Below, one piece after another: positions 43,925 to 55,448 of a DNA stretch of 64,000 nucleotides. The stretch comes from Pelobates cultripes (lineage: Eukaryota > Chordata > Amphibia > Anura > Pelobatidae): positions 114,089,212 through 114,153,211 of the forward strand of contig OW240918.1 in the NCBI GenBank assembly GCA_933207985.1. The letters run 5' to 3'. Numbering within the stretch: the stretch's first letter is position 1; each line of letters opens with the position of its first letter. The position numbers were made by a program, and so were the translations under genes. The notes below the pieces were generated by a model. It ran no database searches and was not told where the DNA came from. It was given only the letters and a program-made list of their open reading frames with translations.

Positions 43925-46900
43925 ATATCTATTGTTGCAATAAACGGGAAAGATGTGTCTTCCTGCTAGCTGGTAAACAGCCCACATAACTAATATATTT
44001 CCCTCATAAATATTTGGTCTAGAAAACAACACTGGTACAATTTAATAAAACATTATGGGAAGAAAAGCATGTTTTTATTAGTATTTAATTTTTTGTATTT
44101 TTTTTATACTGATGCATTCTCATTATAATTAGATTTTTTAAAAAGCATTCTCATTCATGTTTTTATAGAATAATAAACTATTTCCTTAAAAATGAGGTTT
44201 GAAAGCATTTTTGATGTTTTAGGTATACCCATCGTAAGTTTGTTATTTATCAGAAAATGAGAATGACTGGCTGCTTTCTGTAGTATGTTTATACAGTGAC
44301 CTTCATATAATGACAGAAGATCCTTCCTGGTTTCAAAGTAACCTTTTCAAAGCTATCACTTATCTGCCTTGCAATTTTAACAAAAATGCTATAAATAAAT
44401 AATGCATCGTAGGATGTTTATTTAAAACGAACGGTAAGATATTTTTGAGCAGCAATTGCTTATATTCTGTTGGTGGTTGGTTTATATACATAATATATTC
44501 ACAAAGACTATAATGCTTAAGTGACTTACTTGAATTCCCAAAGAACAAAGAAAATTGTTATTTTTTAATTGCTCTGGGCATAAGATCCCTTAATTGGGAA
44601 TTAAAGGCACCTGAGGGATTTTTAAACAGATACAGCAAAATTGAACAGTGGAAACAGTCTGGGATTAATATTTTAATTGACTTGGGAAAATGTAATAACT
44701 CCGATATCTTCCTTTCTAAAAATCACACAGGGGCCAAAACTTGCTGGAAGATTCCGTTTATTAAGTGGAGCAGAAAGATATTTGCTGAAGGTATTACTGT
44801 TCTTTTTTTCTTATTACATTGTGAATATAACAATGAGCCAGAACGATAACCTTCCATTCTATTGCAGAGTAACAGTGACAGACACAATACTCATACGGGT
44901 TTATTCAATAACCTCTAAATAGTAGTGAAATTACACATGAAAGGCACAATTTTACCTGAATTAACCATGTTGTTGATGTATTAAGGGGTTGGAGAATTTT
45001 TCCTGATCAACTATTTTTGCACGAATTTTGCCTCTTGTTTTTTTAGTCTAGCAGTTATTTGGGGTCCTGTTCTTGAGACCTAATAGGGCTGAGTTAGAAT
45101 ATATGTTGATATCTGGGTGCCAACTAGACTGCAATTTAGCCGAATATGATCGGGTGATTGGCTGAATTCTTGAACTCTGAGCCAAAATGTACCCAATCAG
45201 AACATGTCCTGTTTGGGATCATGATTCCGAATTCTGCCCGTGTGCACCAAAAAAAAGAGATGATTGCTAAAAATTAAAACAAGATGATTAATAGTTGGAG
45301 ACAGTCACTAAGTGAGCAGTGAGCAATAAAGGAAAGAAATGAAAAGCAGAAAAGAAACCTCCTCTATATGTATATATTATATATTTAATAAATACATTTT
45401 TTGTTGCTCCTCCTGTATCACAATATATTGGTTACTATGTCCTACCTTGATCTGTGAAAAATATATGAATTAGGCAGCAAGAAGAAAGGTCTTATGTCTT
45501 CTGTGCGACGATCAGAAAGCGATCATAACTGGAGAAATGTTTATTTTTTTCCAAAACAAAATCGAGTTTTGCTTCTCATATCTCTCCTGACTGCTATGGA
45601 GAAGAAGACTAAATCTTAAAGTCTTCTCAGGCAAGGGTTCAAGTAACATCAGTGACCTGCTGCTGAATAGTCCCGGCCTAGTATGTAGGTGATGCCGAAT
45701 CCTCATTACTCTACCTCCTCCTCCGTGGAACTCCTCAATTTCAGAAACAATTCCTAATACGGGAGGCCTATATCCGCACCTACTGACAAAAGACCTTGAG
45801 ACTTCAGCAATCAAAGGTGACATAATCTACCTGATGAAAAATATTTGATGGTTTTTCAACGATTTGCCAGGGTTGATGAACGAAATTACCGCGTTCACGA
45901 CCAGAATACAGGCAGCAGGAGCACATTTCTGCCATGGCCCAAAGGTAGACGGGAATGACAGAACAGGTGTCCCAGCAACAGGCCCTGACTTCAAGCACTA
46001 CTGTATTGCCTGGATACACTAAATGATTACTGGAGGTGCAAGAATGTAAAGATTATGGGCATAACCAAAGCTCTGGATGATAATTAATAACTGCATTTTA
46101 CTCATTGCCTGCTGGTGACCACACTGCCACAACGGCAAGCTAAAATGGCACATATCATCAAGAGTGCCTGCAGATGTCCCCAGGGATGTTTTGATCCTTT
46201 TTTATTCATTTAAACATAAGAAGATGGTGAATTTGAGTCCTCACATTCTTGCAAGACCTCTGGATTGGCTATGATCCTTCCAAGCTGTCACGAAAAAGCT
46301 CCATGGTGCCCACATCAGTTACTGATTGGGACTAGCTCACAGTATCTAGGCCACGAAAGATGGCAGCCTGTATAAACTCACATCCATGACAAATAATGCT
46401 TTATTCCTGCAATCACTGGGCCTGGTTGTAACAATGGATACTCTTATACGTGGGACATTTGTATAGTCCCTTTTGTTCCTGAACTGCGACTGCCAGAGAC
46501 ACGGGATGAGTCGGACTATTGTTACTATCAATGATGTCTAATTTATCAATACCTGCATATGTTTCACTCACTATGCAGAATATCCCTATCCTATATTTCT
46601 AATGATTTAATGTGATGCTGCTGCCAGAGTACTGCTTAATCTTTCTCGTATCCCCACCCCCTGCTCTGGGTTTTGGAGCACTATCATCAGCTGGCACATA
46701 AGTAGTCCTAAATGTTCAGTTAAGTTTGCAGTAAGGCTCATTCATTTGAGCTGTCTCATTAGTATTATTTTCCATTGATCTACTTGATAATTCAGATTTG
46801 TATTCATATTTCATAACCTTCAAAAACAGGTACTGTTTTATAAAATACCAGTCATCAGTCACCAGTCGCTATCGCTGTACCATATTTATGCTAAGAAAAT

Positions 46901-46978
46901 TAACGAATGGAAAAAAATAAATTAAATATAATAGACACAAAGAAATGGTACCATACTTTTTTTTGCCATTATACAACA
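43925..46978. other. Repeat-poor noncoding DNA
   Basis: No gene or clear repeat. The frames at 45512-45823 and 45804-46019 (minus) show no recognisable motif. 45110-45255 vaguely resembles 36230-36365 (GTGATTGG...TGAATT words) and may be an old short repeat. Confidence 0.4.
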
Positions 46979-46986
46979 AGCTAGCC

Positions 46987-47123
46987 CAGGGGTCCTCAAA
47001 TTCTGGCCCCCCAGATATTGCTGAACTACAACTCCCATGATTCTCTGGCTATCTATGTAATTCAAAGAATCATGGGAGTTGTAGTTCAGCAACATCTGGG
47101 GGGCCGGAGTTTGAGGACCCCTG
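46987..47123. mobile_element. hAT-type MITE, nearly full palindrome
   Basis: 137 bases. Starts CAGGGGTCCTCAAATTCTGG and its right arm, reverse complemented, reads CAGGGGTCCTCAAACTCCGG. Arms of about 55 bases pair around a short loop at about 47045-47065. Flanks AGCTAGCC (46979-46986) and GGCTAGCC (47124-47131) are an 8-bp target duplication with one change. Confidence 0.93.
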
Positions 47124-47131
47124 GGCTAGCC

Positions 47132-48147
47132 CCTTCCTCTGTATATGTCAAACACTTGTTTCTCGTTTTGGTGTATTAGCACACTCTGTGCATTCTACTA
47201 TCTTCACATTTCAATGCATATTTAAGAAATCTCTTGACATCCTCCCTATATGATTTTTAAATTGAATTCTAGTTACTTATTTACATGGAACCTGTAAAGG
47301 TAAATTTGTGTGCGTACATTCACGTCACTGTTTGTTGCCTTATTTTGCCGCCGGATATTATCCACAGCGTATTTGTCCCTGTTAGCTTTTCTGCCTCTCA
47401 CTTCACAACATTCCTTAGGCGAGTGGGTATTGGATGCACTTTGATAAACAATGCTGAAATGACAGATTTAGGCTCTAAATGAAATTGTGTTCCATAAACT
47501 GTGAAACAAAGACTCATAACTCACCTTCAGTACATGCATTTCTGTAAAATTATCTCTCATGGTTTGATCTATACTGTATCATTTTACTGAGTGGCCTCGT
47601 GTGCAATATCAATCAAACCCAAAGAAGATGGCTGGGAATCTCATTTAAAATCACAGAATACAAATCACAGATTCACCTGCCAAAGAGAAAGGAATATGCT
47701 CCAAAAGTCACAGCTTCAATCTTCTCTGATTACAGCTGAATCATTCTCAGTAGACTGTAAAACATAAAGTTTTACAGTACCCAGATTTTACTTTTTGAGA
47801 TATGTTTGCTTACTTCCAGGCATATTTTCTCCATGTGACTTAGTAGAAACCAACAGTAAATTTCATTTTAATCAGGTTTTATGCAGCGCTGTGTAGTAAA
47901 CTTTAGATCTTGCGTGGCTGCACACTGATCGGTCATGAGATGCCGTATGATGTCCTATGACATATCTGGGCAGTTTGTAAATGAATAGCTTCAAATGCAA
48001 GCAAGATATTACTCTACTAAACAGGAGTATTCACCACGATTGTCAGGAATCCACTAAGGAACTATAAAAATTAGGCCGACACAGCTGAAATGGAAAAATA
48101 CTCCAAGTTAACTATGTTTTGTAATCAGCTCTTATAGCCTTAAAGTC
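47132..48147. other. No gene seen
   Basis: Non-coding, repeat-poor. A 65-codon frame at 47285-47482 has no recognisable motif. Confidence 0.4.
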
Positions 48148-48670
48148 ATCAAAAAACCTTTAGCTTAATGAAGCAGTTTTGGTACATAGACCATGCCCCT
48201 GCAGTCTCACTGCTCAATTCTCTGCCATTTAGTGAATTAAATCACTTTGCTTATGCAGCACAGTCACACCTCCCTGCATGTGACTTACACAGCCTTCCTA
48301 AACACTTCCTGTAAAGAGTCATCTAATGTTTACACTTCCTTAATTGCAAATTCTGTTTAATTTTAGAATTTCTTTTCTCCTGCTCTGTTAATAGCCTGCT
48401 AGACCCCACAGGAGTCTCCTTTTGGGATTACAGTTAAATTTACAGAGCAGGAGAGGAAAACATTTAGAGCAAGTTACATCTGATTTAAAAATTAAACAAT
48501 TTTTTTCATGCACGCTGTGTGAGTCACTACAGCAGGAGGTGTGTCTAAAGCTGCATAAACAGAAACAAAAGTGATTTAACTCCTATGTGGTAGAGAATTG
48601 GGCAGTGAAACTTCATAGGCATGATCTATACACTAAAACGGCTTCAGTAAGCTAAAGTTGTTTTAAAAAC
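48148..48670. mobile_element. MITE with about 150-bp terminal inverted repeats
   Basis: The left arm CCTTTAGCTTAATGAAGCAG ... CTCAATTCTCTGCCATTTAG ... CACACCTCCCTGCATGTGAC is mirrored on the right by reverse-complement sequence ending GCTTCAGTAAGCTAAAG. There is no coding frame. A truncated relative lies at 7305-7560. Confidence 0.85.
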
Positions 48671-49394
48671 AATAGAGTACCTTTGCATATGATATTCCTG
48701 GGTGAATTTTCTATTCATTAACCCCTTAGTGACCAGGTCGTTTTTCAATTTCCTTACCGTTAAGGACCAGGGCTCTTTTTACATGTCTGCAGTGTTGGTG
48801 TTTAGCTGTAATTTTCCTCTTACTCATTTACTGTACCCACACATATTATATACTGTTTTTCTAGCCATTAAATGGTCTTTCGAAAGATACTATTATTTTC
48901 GTCATATCATATAATTTACTAAAAAAAATGATAAAATATGATGAAAAAAATTAAAATAAAACACACTTTTTTGAACTTTGACCCCCAAAATCTGTTACGC
49001 ATTTCCAACTGCCAAAAAACACCCATGCTAAATAGTTTCTAAATTTTGTCCTGAGTTTAGAAATGCGCAATGTTAGCATGTTCTTAGCTTTTTTTTGGAA
49101 AGTTATAGGGCTATAAGCACAAGTAGCATATTGCTATTTCCAAACCAATTTTTTCAACATTAACGCAAGTTACATTGTAACACTGATATCTGTCAGGAAT
49201 CCCTGAATAACCCTTCAAATGTATATATTTTTAAAAAGAAGACAACCTAAGGTATTAAACCTGGGGTATTTTGAATCTTTTCATGCAGCCATTTTACCAC
49301 TAATCTATGCCAAATTAAAAAAAAAAATTTATAATAATTGGTGATTTTTTTTTGAGACACACAGCAATTTAAGAATATATGTACTGAGAACTTT

Positions 49395-49848
49395 AAGGGT
49401 TACTGCCAAAGAACACCCCAATATGTGTTCAGCAACATCCCCCAAGTACAGTGATACCACCCATGTAGAGGTGTGTGGGGTTCTCTGGGGGCTAAAAGAC
49501 CTTATTTGGAGGGTGCGCATTCCAGTTTTCCAACTTGGCATTTTCACAATTAGTCATCATGCACCCATGTCCCGTTTGGCCGGACAATATAATTTACCCC
49601 CATCAAACCATAAATTTTTCAAAAGTAGACACCCTAGGGTATTTCAAATGGTGGTATTTTAACACTTTCCATGCACTAATTCTACCACCAGTCACTGTCA
49701 AACATTTGGGTAGTCATTTGTTTGTGATATTCTTCTCTCACATTGTACTTTAGGCATGTACTTTAGCTCCTGTTAGGTGTTACTGCCAAATATGTGTTCA
49801 GCAACATCTCCTGAGTACAGCGATACCACCCATGTATAGGGCAGTGAT
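49395..49848. repeat. Internal direct repeat in piggyBac copy
   Basis: GTTACTGCCAAAGAACACC...ATATGTGTTCAGCAACATC and GATACCACCCATGTAGAGG (49399-49473) recur in shorter form at 49778-49847 (GTTACTGCCAAATATGTGTT, GATACCACCCATGTATAGG). A third, weaker relative lies at 51850-51905. Confidence 0.7.
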
Positions 49849-50109
49849 GGCAAACCTTTTTGAGCCTGAGTGCCCAAACTGCAATACATGCCAACTTTTG
49901 TTTCCTCAAAGTGCCAACACGGCAATTAAACCTGAATACTGAGGTTTAAATTTAGAAAAAATAACTTGTACAGTTGTCCGAACTAATTAACTACTTTCGT
50001 TTTAAAAGACAAACACAACAGAGAGTTCAATGATATAAATTTTAAATAATAATATAAATAGATAAATTTAAGCTTATATTTATTAATATCTCCAACAAAT
50101 GCAATACAT

Positions 50110-50295
50110 ACACACACAGATTGCTGAATACGTACACAGACAGTCTGCTGAATACACACACACACAGACTGCTGAATACACACAAACAGACTGCTGAATA
50201 CACACACAAAGACTGCTGAGTACACACACAGACTGCTAAATACATACATACAGACATACACAGACATACATACATACTGACATATATACATACTG

Positions 50296-50334
<39 letters not shown>

Positions 50335-50465
50335 TAAGACACATACATACAGACATACATACTGACATACACACACATACATACATGCATACATACATAC
50401 TGATAGATATATACATACATACACACATACATACTGACATGCACACACACAGACATACATGCATA
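50110..50465. repeat. CAGACTGCTGAATAC minisatellite and (CATA)n tract
   Basis: Bases 50110-50240 have units of CACACAGACTGCTGAATA as at 30460-30780. Bases 50241-50465 are CATA/CACA-rich with TACTGACATA. The tract continues at 51060-51356 after the nested element. Long Cys/Val frames here are artefacts. Confidence 0.9.
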
Positions 50466-51059
50466 CAGGGCCGTCTATAATATGAATAGGACCCTGTGAA
50501 AGCATTTTCTTGGGCCCCCTAGGTACTGACATACACACACAAACATACTGACACATACACACACAGACATACTGACATACACACACAAACATATTGACAC
50601 ACACACACAGACATACTGACATACACACACACACTGACATACACACACAAACATACTGACACGTACACACAGACATACTGACATACACACACACACACAC
50701 ACACATAAATTTAGCACCATCCAGGTTCTTACCTTTTTATGGAGGGTGGTTTCCCTGGGGTCCAGTGGCAGACTGAGGCAGTTGGGAGTTATCCTCAGGA
50801 ACTACCCTCCTTCTGCCTTCCGCTTCCCGCGTGGCTATTATCTCCGGTGGGAGGAAGTGGCACTCACTTCCTCCCAGCCGGTACAGGAAGGGGCCCGGTC
50901 GCGCTGTTTAAGCGTCACACTGCCCGACCGGGCCCCTGCTCACACATGCTCACCGGGTGGCACTTAGTGCATGCCGCACCGCCGGGTAAATGGGGGCTGC
51001 GCAAATGATGGGGCCCACGGGGCAGCTGCTCCATTTGCCCCGCGCTAAAGATGGCCCTG
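50466..51059. mobile_element. hAT-type element nested in microsatellite
   Basis: 594 bases starting CAGGGCCGTCTATAA and ending, reverse complemented, CAGGGCCATCTTTAGC. The flanks CATGCATA (50458-50465) and CATGCATA (51060-51067) are an exact 8-bp target duplication. Inside is a second CATA/CACA tract (50525-50705) and a GC-rich core with CCCGGTCG...CGACCGGGCCCC words. No transposase. Confidence 0.9.
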
Positions 51060-51356
51060 CATGCATACACACATACATACTGATATATACATACATACAC
51101 ACATACATACTGATAGATATATACATACATACACACATACATATTGACATACATACTGACATACACACGGACAGACATACATACACACATACATACTGAC
51201 ATGCACACACACATAAAGATAGACACATACACACATACAGACATACATACATGCATACTGACATACATACACACACACATACATGCATACTGACATACAT
51301 ACTGACAAACAGACATACATACATACATGCAGACACATACATATACACACACACAC
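51060..51356. repeat. (CATA)n tract, right part
   Basis: Continuation of 50241-50465 across the nested element. Confidence 0.9.
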
Positions 51357-51879
51357 ACCTCATTTATCAGTCACCCTTCTCTTCCTTACCTTTTCGTTGC
51401 AGGAGGATGATGGGAGCGGATGCCTCTCCTCTCCCCGCCTGTCTTTCTCCCCCCACGTGGAGTAAGCTGGGAGGAAGTGACCAGCCTTCACTTCCTCCCA
51501 GCAGCACTTGCGGTGCAGCCGCAATTTTTTTTAAAGGAGCCCGGTCGTGTTATTACGCGGCCGCAGCGCTGACCGGGCCCCTGAAGATATAGGGCTCATC
51601 AGGTGGCCCTAAATGCTTGGGCCAACTGATGGGCCCTGGTGCAGATGCACCTGCGGCAGTTTCGCCGCTCCACGTGGGGCCCGGGTGGTAGGGTCCCCCA
51701 GGGCCACCGGGCCCGTGACAACCATCATGGTTGTCACCCCTGATGGCAGCCCTGGTGGTAATTGTTACATTTTCATTTTTACACACACATTGCTTTTTGA
51801 CTGGGATTTAGGAGAGCCTGTTCTTGGTTATTGCAAGAAAACACTCCATGTTGTTTTCTGCAAGGCCTCCTTAGTACAC

Positions 51880-52786
51880 CTATGCCCCCCATGCATAGGT
51901 TTGCCAGGATTTTGGGACGGTCCAGTTACAATTGTATGACTTGTAATTTGATTTGAAATTGAGAGTATTTCTTCTGATAGGCCTATCTTTAGCTTGGGGC
52001 TTATCAGTTTTATTTATTGCCATGGAAGTGGCCTTGATGCACACTGGCTTCCTTGTTCTCTCAGCTCTGCCACGTACAGGGACCTCCACAGTCCCCTCAG
52101 TGTGGATAGTGGTAAGAAGGTACACATCCTTCTTGTCTCTGTACTTAACTTAACTGAGGTCTCTCCCCTTTGTAGCCGGGTGCATGCTAGTTGTCCTGGG
52201 AAACCTGCGCGGTTCTTTTTTATTGTACCGCGAGCTAATGTTTCAAAACAGTACAGTAGCTTGAACAAAGGGACACTTGTATAAAAATTGTCAGTATACA
52301 AGTGGTACCCTTTGTTCATCAGGGGGAATATCAGGTCCCAGACAATCTTGCCACTGGTTCCCATATGTTCTGGACAACCTGGAGGGTCAAGGTGGCTATC
52401 CTTTTCCTCGTACACATGGAAGACCTGAGTATACCCAGTCTCGCTATCACAGAGCGTATACACCTTTACACCATACCTAGAGCGCTTGGAAGGAATATAC
52501 TGCTTGAATCCCAGCCTTCCCTTATACTTCATCAGGGATCATCCACGCATATATTCCTTCCAGGTGTATAAGCCTCTGCAAACCTGGCAGCAAAGTGGTT
52601 AATCAGGGGGCGGATTTTATACAGCCTGTCAAACTGAGGATGCTCCCTAGGGGGGCACAGGCTGTTTTCGCTGATCACAATAACTTTACTTGATCTGTCA
52701 CAAAAAACCCCACTAAAATAAACCCCTAAAAAAATGCACAGACAGCAAAATAAGTGCTCCTGTGTTAGAGCCTGTGATCTATTCAC
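51880..52786 (-). pseudogene. piggyBac transposase, broken
   Basis: Three minus-strand frames carry consecutive parts of a piggyBac (PGBD-like) transposase, which cuts and rejoins DNA at TTAA. The first (52786-52532) has QFDRLYKIRPLINHFAARF and ends at CVDD, where the first catalytic Asp sits. After a frameshift at about 52532 the second (52532-52014) starts MKYKGRLGFKQYIPSKRSR and holds the second catalytic Asp in LYTDNFYTS (Asp81). The third (52125-51880), after another frameshift, resembles the downstream region (AINKTDKPQAKD, then RRNTLNFKSNYK). The N-terminus upstream of 52786 is unclear, since 52870-53460 is inserted DNA. With two or more frameshifts the copy is dead. Confidence 0.85.
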
Positions 52787-52869
52787 TGATCACTGGCAGG
52801 ACAGGGGTTAATAGCTCTGAAAAGAGCTTTTGGGTCTCACAAAAAAAAATTACAAAAAAATGAACCCCT

Positions 52870-53460
52870 AAAAGGGTGCTATGTGTGTAAGGGTGCTGTA
52901 TGTGTAACGGTGCTGTTAGTGTGTGTGTGCTCTGTGTGTGTATGTGTATGTGTAAGGGTACTGTGTGTGAGGGTGCTGTGTGTGTAAGGGTGCTGTTAGT
53001 GTGTGTGTATGTGTAACGGTGCTGTTAGTGTGTGCTGTGTGTGTGTGAGGGTGCTGTTAGTGTGTGCTGTGTGTGTTTATGTGTAAGGGTGCTGTGTGCG
53101 AGAGTGCAGTTAGTGTGAGGGTGCTGTTAGTGTGTTTGTGTGTAAAGGTGATGTATGTGTGTGGGTGCTGTTAGTGTGTAATATGTGAGGTGGGGGTGGG
53201 GGGCCGTTTTGTTAACATCCCTGCTTACCTTTTGTATTGAGGGGGGACCGTGCTGCTGACATGCCTGGTGGTCCAGTGGTGAATGAACTCTAGCCCCGCG
53301 AGAAGAACCTGGCAATCCTCTCCTGCCTCCCTACATGCCTGTGGGTCGGTGAGGGAGATCTTTGATCTGCCTCACCTGCCCACGGAGGGAGGCACATAGT
53401 GCGGGCCGCGGGGATTAGGGTGTGCCTAAGCACACCCGGCACACCCCGTGCGCACGCCTA
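52870..53460. mobile_element. hAT-type insertion with GTGCTG minisatellite
   Basis: An array of TGTGTAAGGGTGCTGTTAG units (52870-53180) is followed by GC-rich DNA ending in GGTGTGCCTAAGCACACC and CACCCCGTGCGCACGCCTATG. The latter, reverse complemented, is a hAT-like end (compare 19725). The left end was not identified. Confidence 0.5.
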
Positions 53461-53928
53461 TGCACACTGATCAGAGTCAATATTTTCTAATATTGAACTG
53501 ATCAGACAAATGGGGATCATACTTACAATAAAATTGTTATTGGGGCAAGCTACGATGAGGCAGGCTAGGGACACCCCCAGAAGCCCCAAGATGCACTGCC
53601 TTTAGAAATTCAGCGCCATCTTGGGAGCCACATGGCTGGGAGAGGGAGGGGTATAAGATCTACTATTATATTAATTTTTAAAAAAGTTTTAATATTTATA
53701 TATTTCTTCACTCAGGCACTCAGCACATGCAGAGCATCGGAAGCCTGCCCGATGAGTTTCCGATGCTCTGCTTTAACTGCCGGGCGCCACATGGAGCAAC
53801 CTGGAAGTGATCGCCCCGGTGCCCGGCACAAATGAACAGTATTGCACGATGTCTCAACATCGAGGCATCACTGCAATACTATCAGACCGGCTGGAAGCGA
53901 TCACGATCGCTTCCAGTGTTAAAAATAG
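53461..53928. other. piggyBac 5' flank with hairpins
   Basis: Includes inverted words GCAGAGCATCGGAA/TTCCGATGCTCTGC (about 53730-53772) and GGAAGCGATC/GATCGCTTCC (53892-53915). No gene. Confidence 0.6.
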
Positions 53929-53994
53929 TCGCGGACCAGGTACATCCGAGGTCCTTAAGGACCATTTTTGTCGGACGTACCTGGTTTGTCCGCG
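53929..53994. repeat. Subterminal palindrome of piggyBac copy
   Basis: GCGGACCAGGTAC ... GGTCCTTAAGGACC ... GTACCTGGTTTGTCCGC forms an imperfect 66-base palindrome just inside the right end. It may be a transposase-binding region. Confidence 0.8.
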
Positions 53995-54086
53995 GTTGGG
54001 AATGGGTTAAATAACCAAGTGGTAGTTCAGAGTGAACGCTGCAAGTTACAGGAAAATAGTAAAATATATCTTCTAGTGAGTACTGT

Positions 54087-54439
54087 TATCAAGATGCTGA
54101 TTAGACAGCATAATTATTGCACAGGTGTGCCTTAGGCTGGCCGCATTAAAAGGCCACTCTAAAATGTGCAGTTTTATCACACAACACAATGCCACAGATG
54201 TCACAAGTTCTGAGGGAGCATGCAATTGGCATGCTGACTGCAGGAATTTCCACCAGAGCTGTTGCCTGTGAATTGCATGTTCATTTCTCTTCCATAAGCT
54301 GTCTCCAAAGGTGTTTCAGAGAATTTGACAGTACATCCAACCAGCCTCACAACCGCAGACCACGTGTAACCACACCAGCCCAGGACCTCCACATCCAGTA
54401 TCTTCATCTCCAAGATCGTCTGAGACCAGCTGCTGCAAC
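54087..54439 (+). pseudogene. Tc1-like transposase, N-terminal half
   Basis: Leader from 54087 (shared with 8563-8850, inverted) and the start of a Tc1/mariner transposase at ATG 54189 (or 54198). The translated part has the paired-like helix-turn-helix: EHAIGMLTAGISTRAVACEL, VHFSSISCLQRCFREF, then the linker NRRPRVTTPAQDLHIQ. It ends within RLRPAAAT at 54439, where a hAT-type element is inserted. The terminal inverted repeat upstream of 54087 is missing. Tc1 transposases cut at TA sites. The DDE domain is not retained beyond the short stretch at 55449. Confidence 0.88.
54432..54439. other. 8-bp target duplication, left
   Basis: GCTGCAAC, repeated exactly at 55441-55448 on the far side of the inserted element. 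Confidence 0.95.
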
Positions 54440-55440
54440 CACTGGCGTACATACCACTATGTCACTCTAGGGGGCCCAGCTGTCCTGTGTCCATCTTTTG
54501 TGGCCCCGTCCAAGGGGTCCATCGGGTGGCCCATGCTGTTAGGGCCACCCGATGGGTATGGATTGTCAGGGAGCCTGGTCAGCGCTGTGGCGCTTTAACA
54601 GCACGACCGGGCCCCCTGTGATGAGATCACATGCTGGCTCCTCCCAGCTATCACTCAGAGCCCGGGTGGGAGGAAGCAGAGGAGAGAGTCAGAGTCCTGC
54701 ACCTAAAAGGTAAGAAACAGGAGGGTGACTTAAACATTTTGTGTGCGTGTGTTTTTGTTTGTATGTGTGTATGTATGTGTCTTTGTATGTGTGTGTGTGT
54801 CTGTCTGTATGTGTCTGTGTGTATGTCTGTTTGTATGTATGTGTCTGTGTGTGTGTGTTTGTCTGTATGTATGTGTCTATGTGTGTGTGTCTGTCTGTAT
54901 GTATGTGTGTATGTGTGCCTGTCTGTTTGTAAGTATGGATGTATGTGTCTTTGTATGTATGTGTGTCGTGTGTGTGTGTGTTGTCTGTCTGTCTGTATGT
55001 ATATGTCTCTGTTTCTGTCTGTATGTGTCTGTTTGTATGTGTGTGTGTGTGTGTCTGTCTGTATGTATATATCTGTCTGTGTGTGTGTCTGTATGTATGT
55101 ATGTATGTATGTGTTCCTGTCTGTTTGTATGTATGTGTCTTTGTATGAGTGTGTGCCTGTCTGTGTCTGTGTGTGTGTGTCTGTCTGTATGTATGTGTGC
55201 CTGTCTGTTTGTATGTATGAATGTGTGTCTTGTGTGTGTGTCTATCTGTGTGTATGTATATGTGTATGTGTCTGTATGTATCTGTCTGTCTGTGTCTATG
55301 TGTGTGTGTGTGTCTCTATGTATGTATGTGTATGTATGTGTGTCTGTATGTATGTGTGTTTGTGTCTGTCAGGGGATTTGGGGGGGGCGCCCACGGATTA
55401 GTTTTGCACCGGGGCCCCATGGATTGTGTGTACGTCACTG
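54440..55440. mobile_element. hAT-type element inserted in Tc1 transposase
   Basis: 1001 bases. Left end CACTGGCGTACATACCAC; right end, reverse complemented, CAGTGACGTACACACAAT. Exact 8-bp duplication GCTGCAAC on both sides. The interior has a GC-rich core (54480-54730, related to 50720-51059 and 51400-51755) and a TG minisatellite (54740-55370). No transposase. Confidence 0.95.
54740..55370. repeat. (TGTG/TATG)n minisatellite
   Basis: Array of TGTGTGTGTCTGTCTGTATG-like units. The 256-codon and 268-codon Cys/Val-rich frames here are produced by the repeat and are not genes. Confidence 0.95.
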
Positions 55441-55448
55441 GCTGCAAC

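Larger units (their letters stand above)
49849..51755. mobile_element. Composite hAT-type insertion within piggyBac
   Basis: The left part begins CAGTGATGGCAAACC and GCCTGAGTGCCCAAACTGC, a hAT-style end. The right end, reverse complemented, is CAGGGCTGCCATCAGGGGTG, a different hAT-style end. Since the two ends differ and no common 8-bp duplication is seen, at least two elements may be joined. The middle is (CATA)n-type microsatellite containing the element 50466-51059. Core 51400-51755 is related to those at 50720-51059 and 54480-54730. Confidence 0.5.
48722..54006 (-). mobile_element. piggyBac-type transposon with nested insertions
   Basis: Bounded by TTAA at 48718-48721 and 54007-54010, the piggyBac target. 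Ends: CCCCTTAGTGACCAGG on the left, and on the right TTGTCCGCGGTTGGGAATGGG. Transposase remnants on the minus strand at 51880-52786 identify the family. Between the left end and the transposase there is a composite insertion (about 49849-51755), and upstream of the transposase a second one (about 52870-53460). The copy is inactive. Confidence 0.8.

Noticed and set aside
45512..46019. Two minus-strand frames of 103 and 71 codons
   Set aside because: No recognisable domain, no splice-site pattern I could defend and no link to a known repeat. Left as unsupported.
49983..51363. Several Met-Cys-Val-Tyr rich frames on the minus strand
   Set aside because: CATA/CACA microsatellite artefacts, split by a transposon insertion.
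49849..51755. A single hAT element with matched ends
   Set aside because: The two ends differ and the flanks do not show a shared 8-bp duplication, so it is reported only as a composite of unresolved structure.
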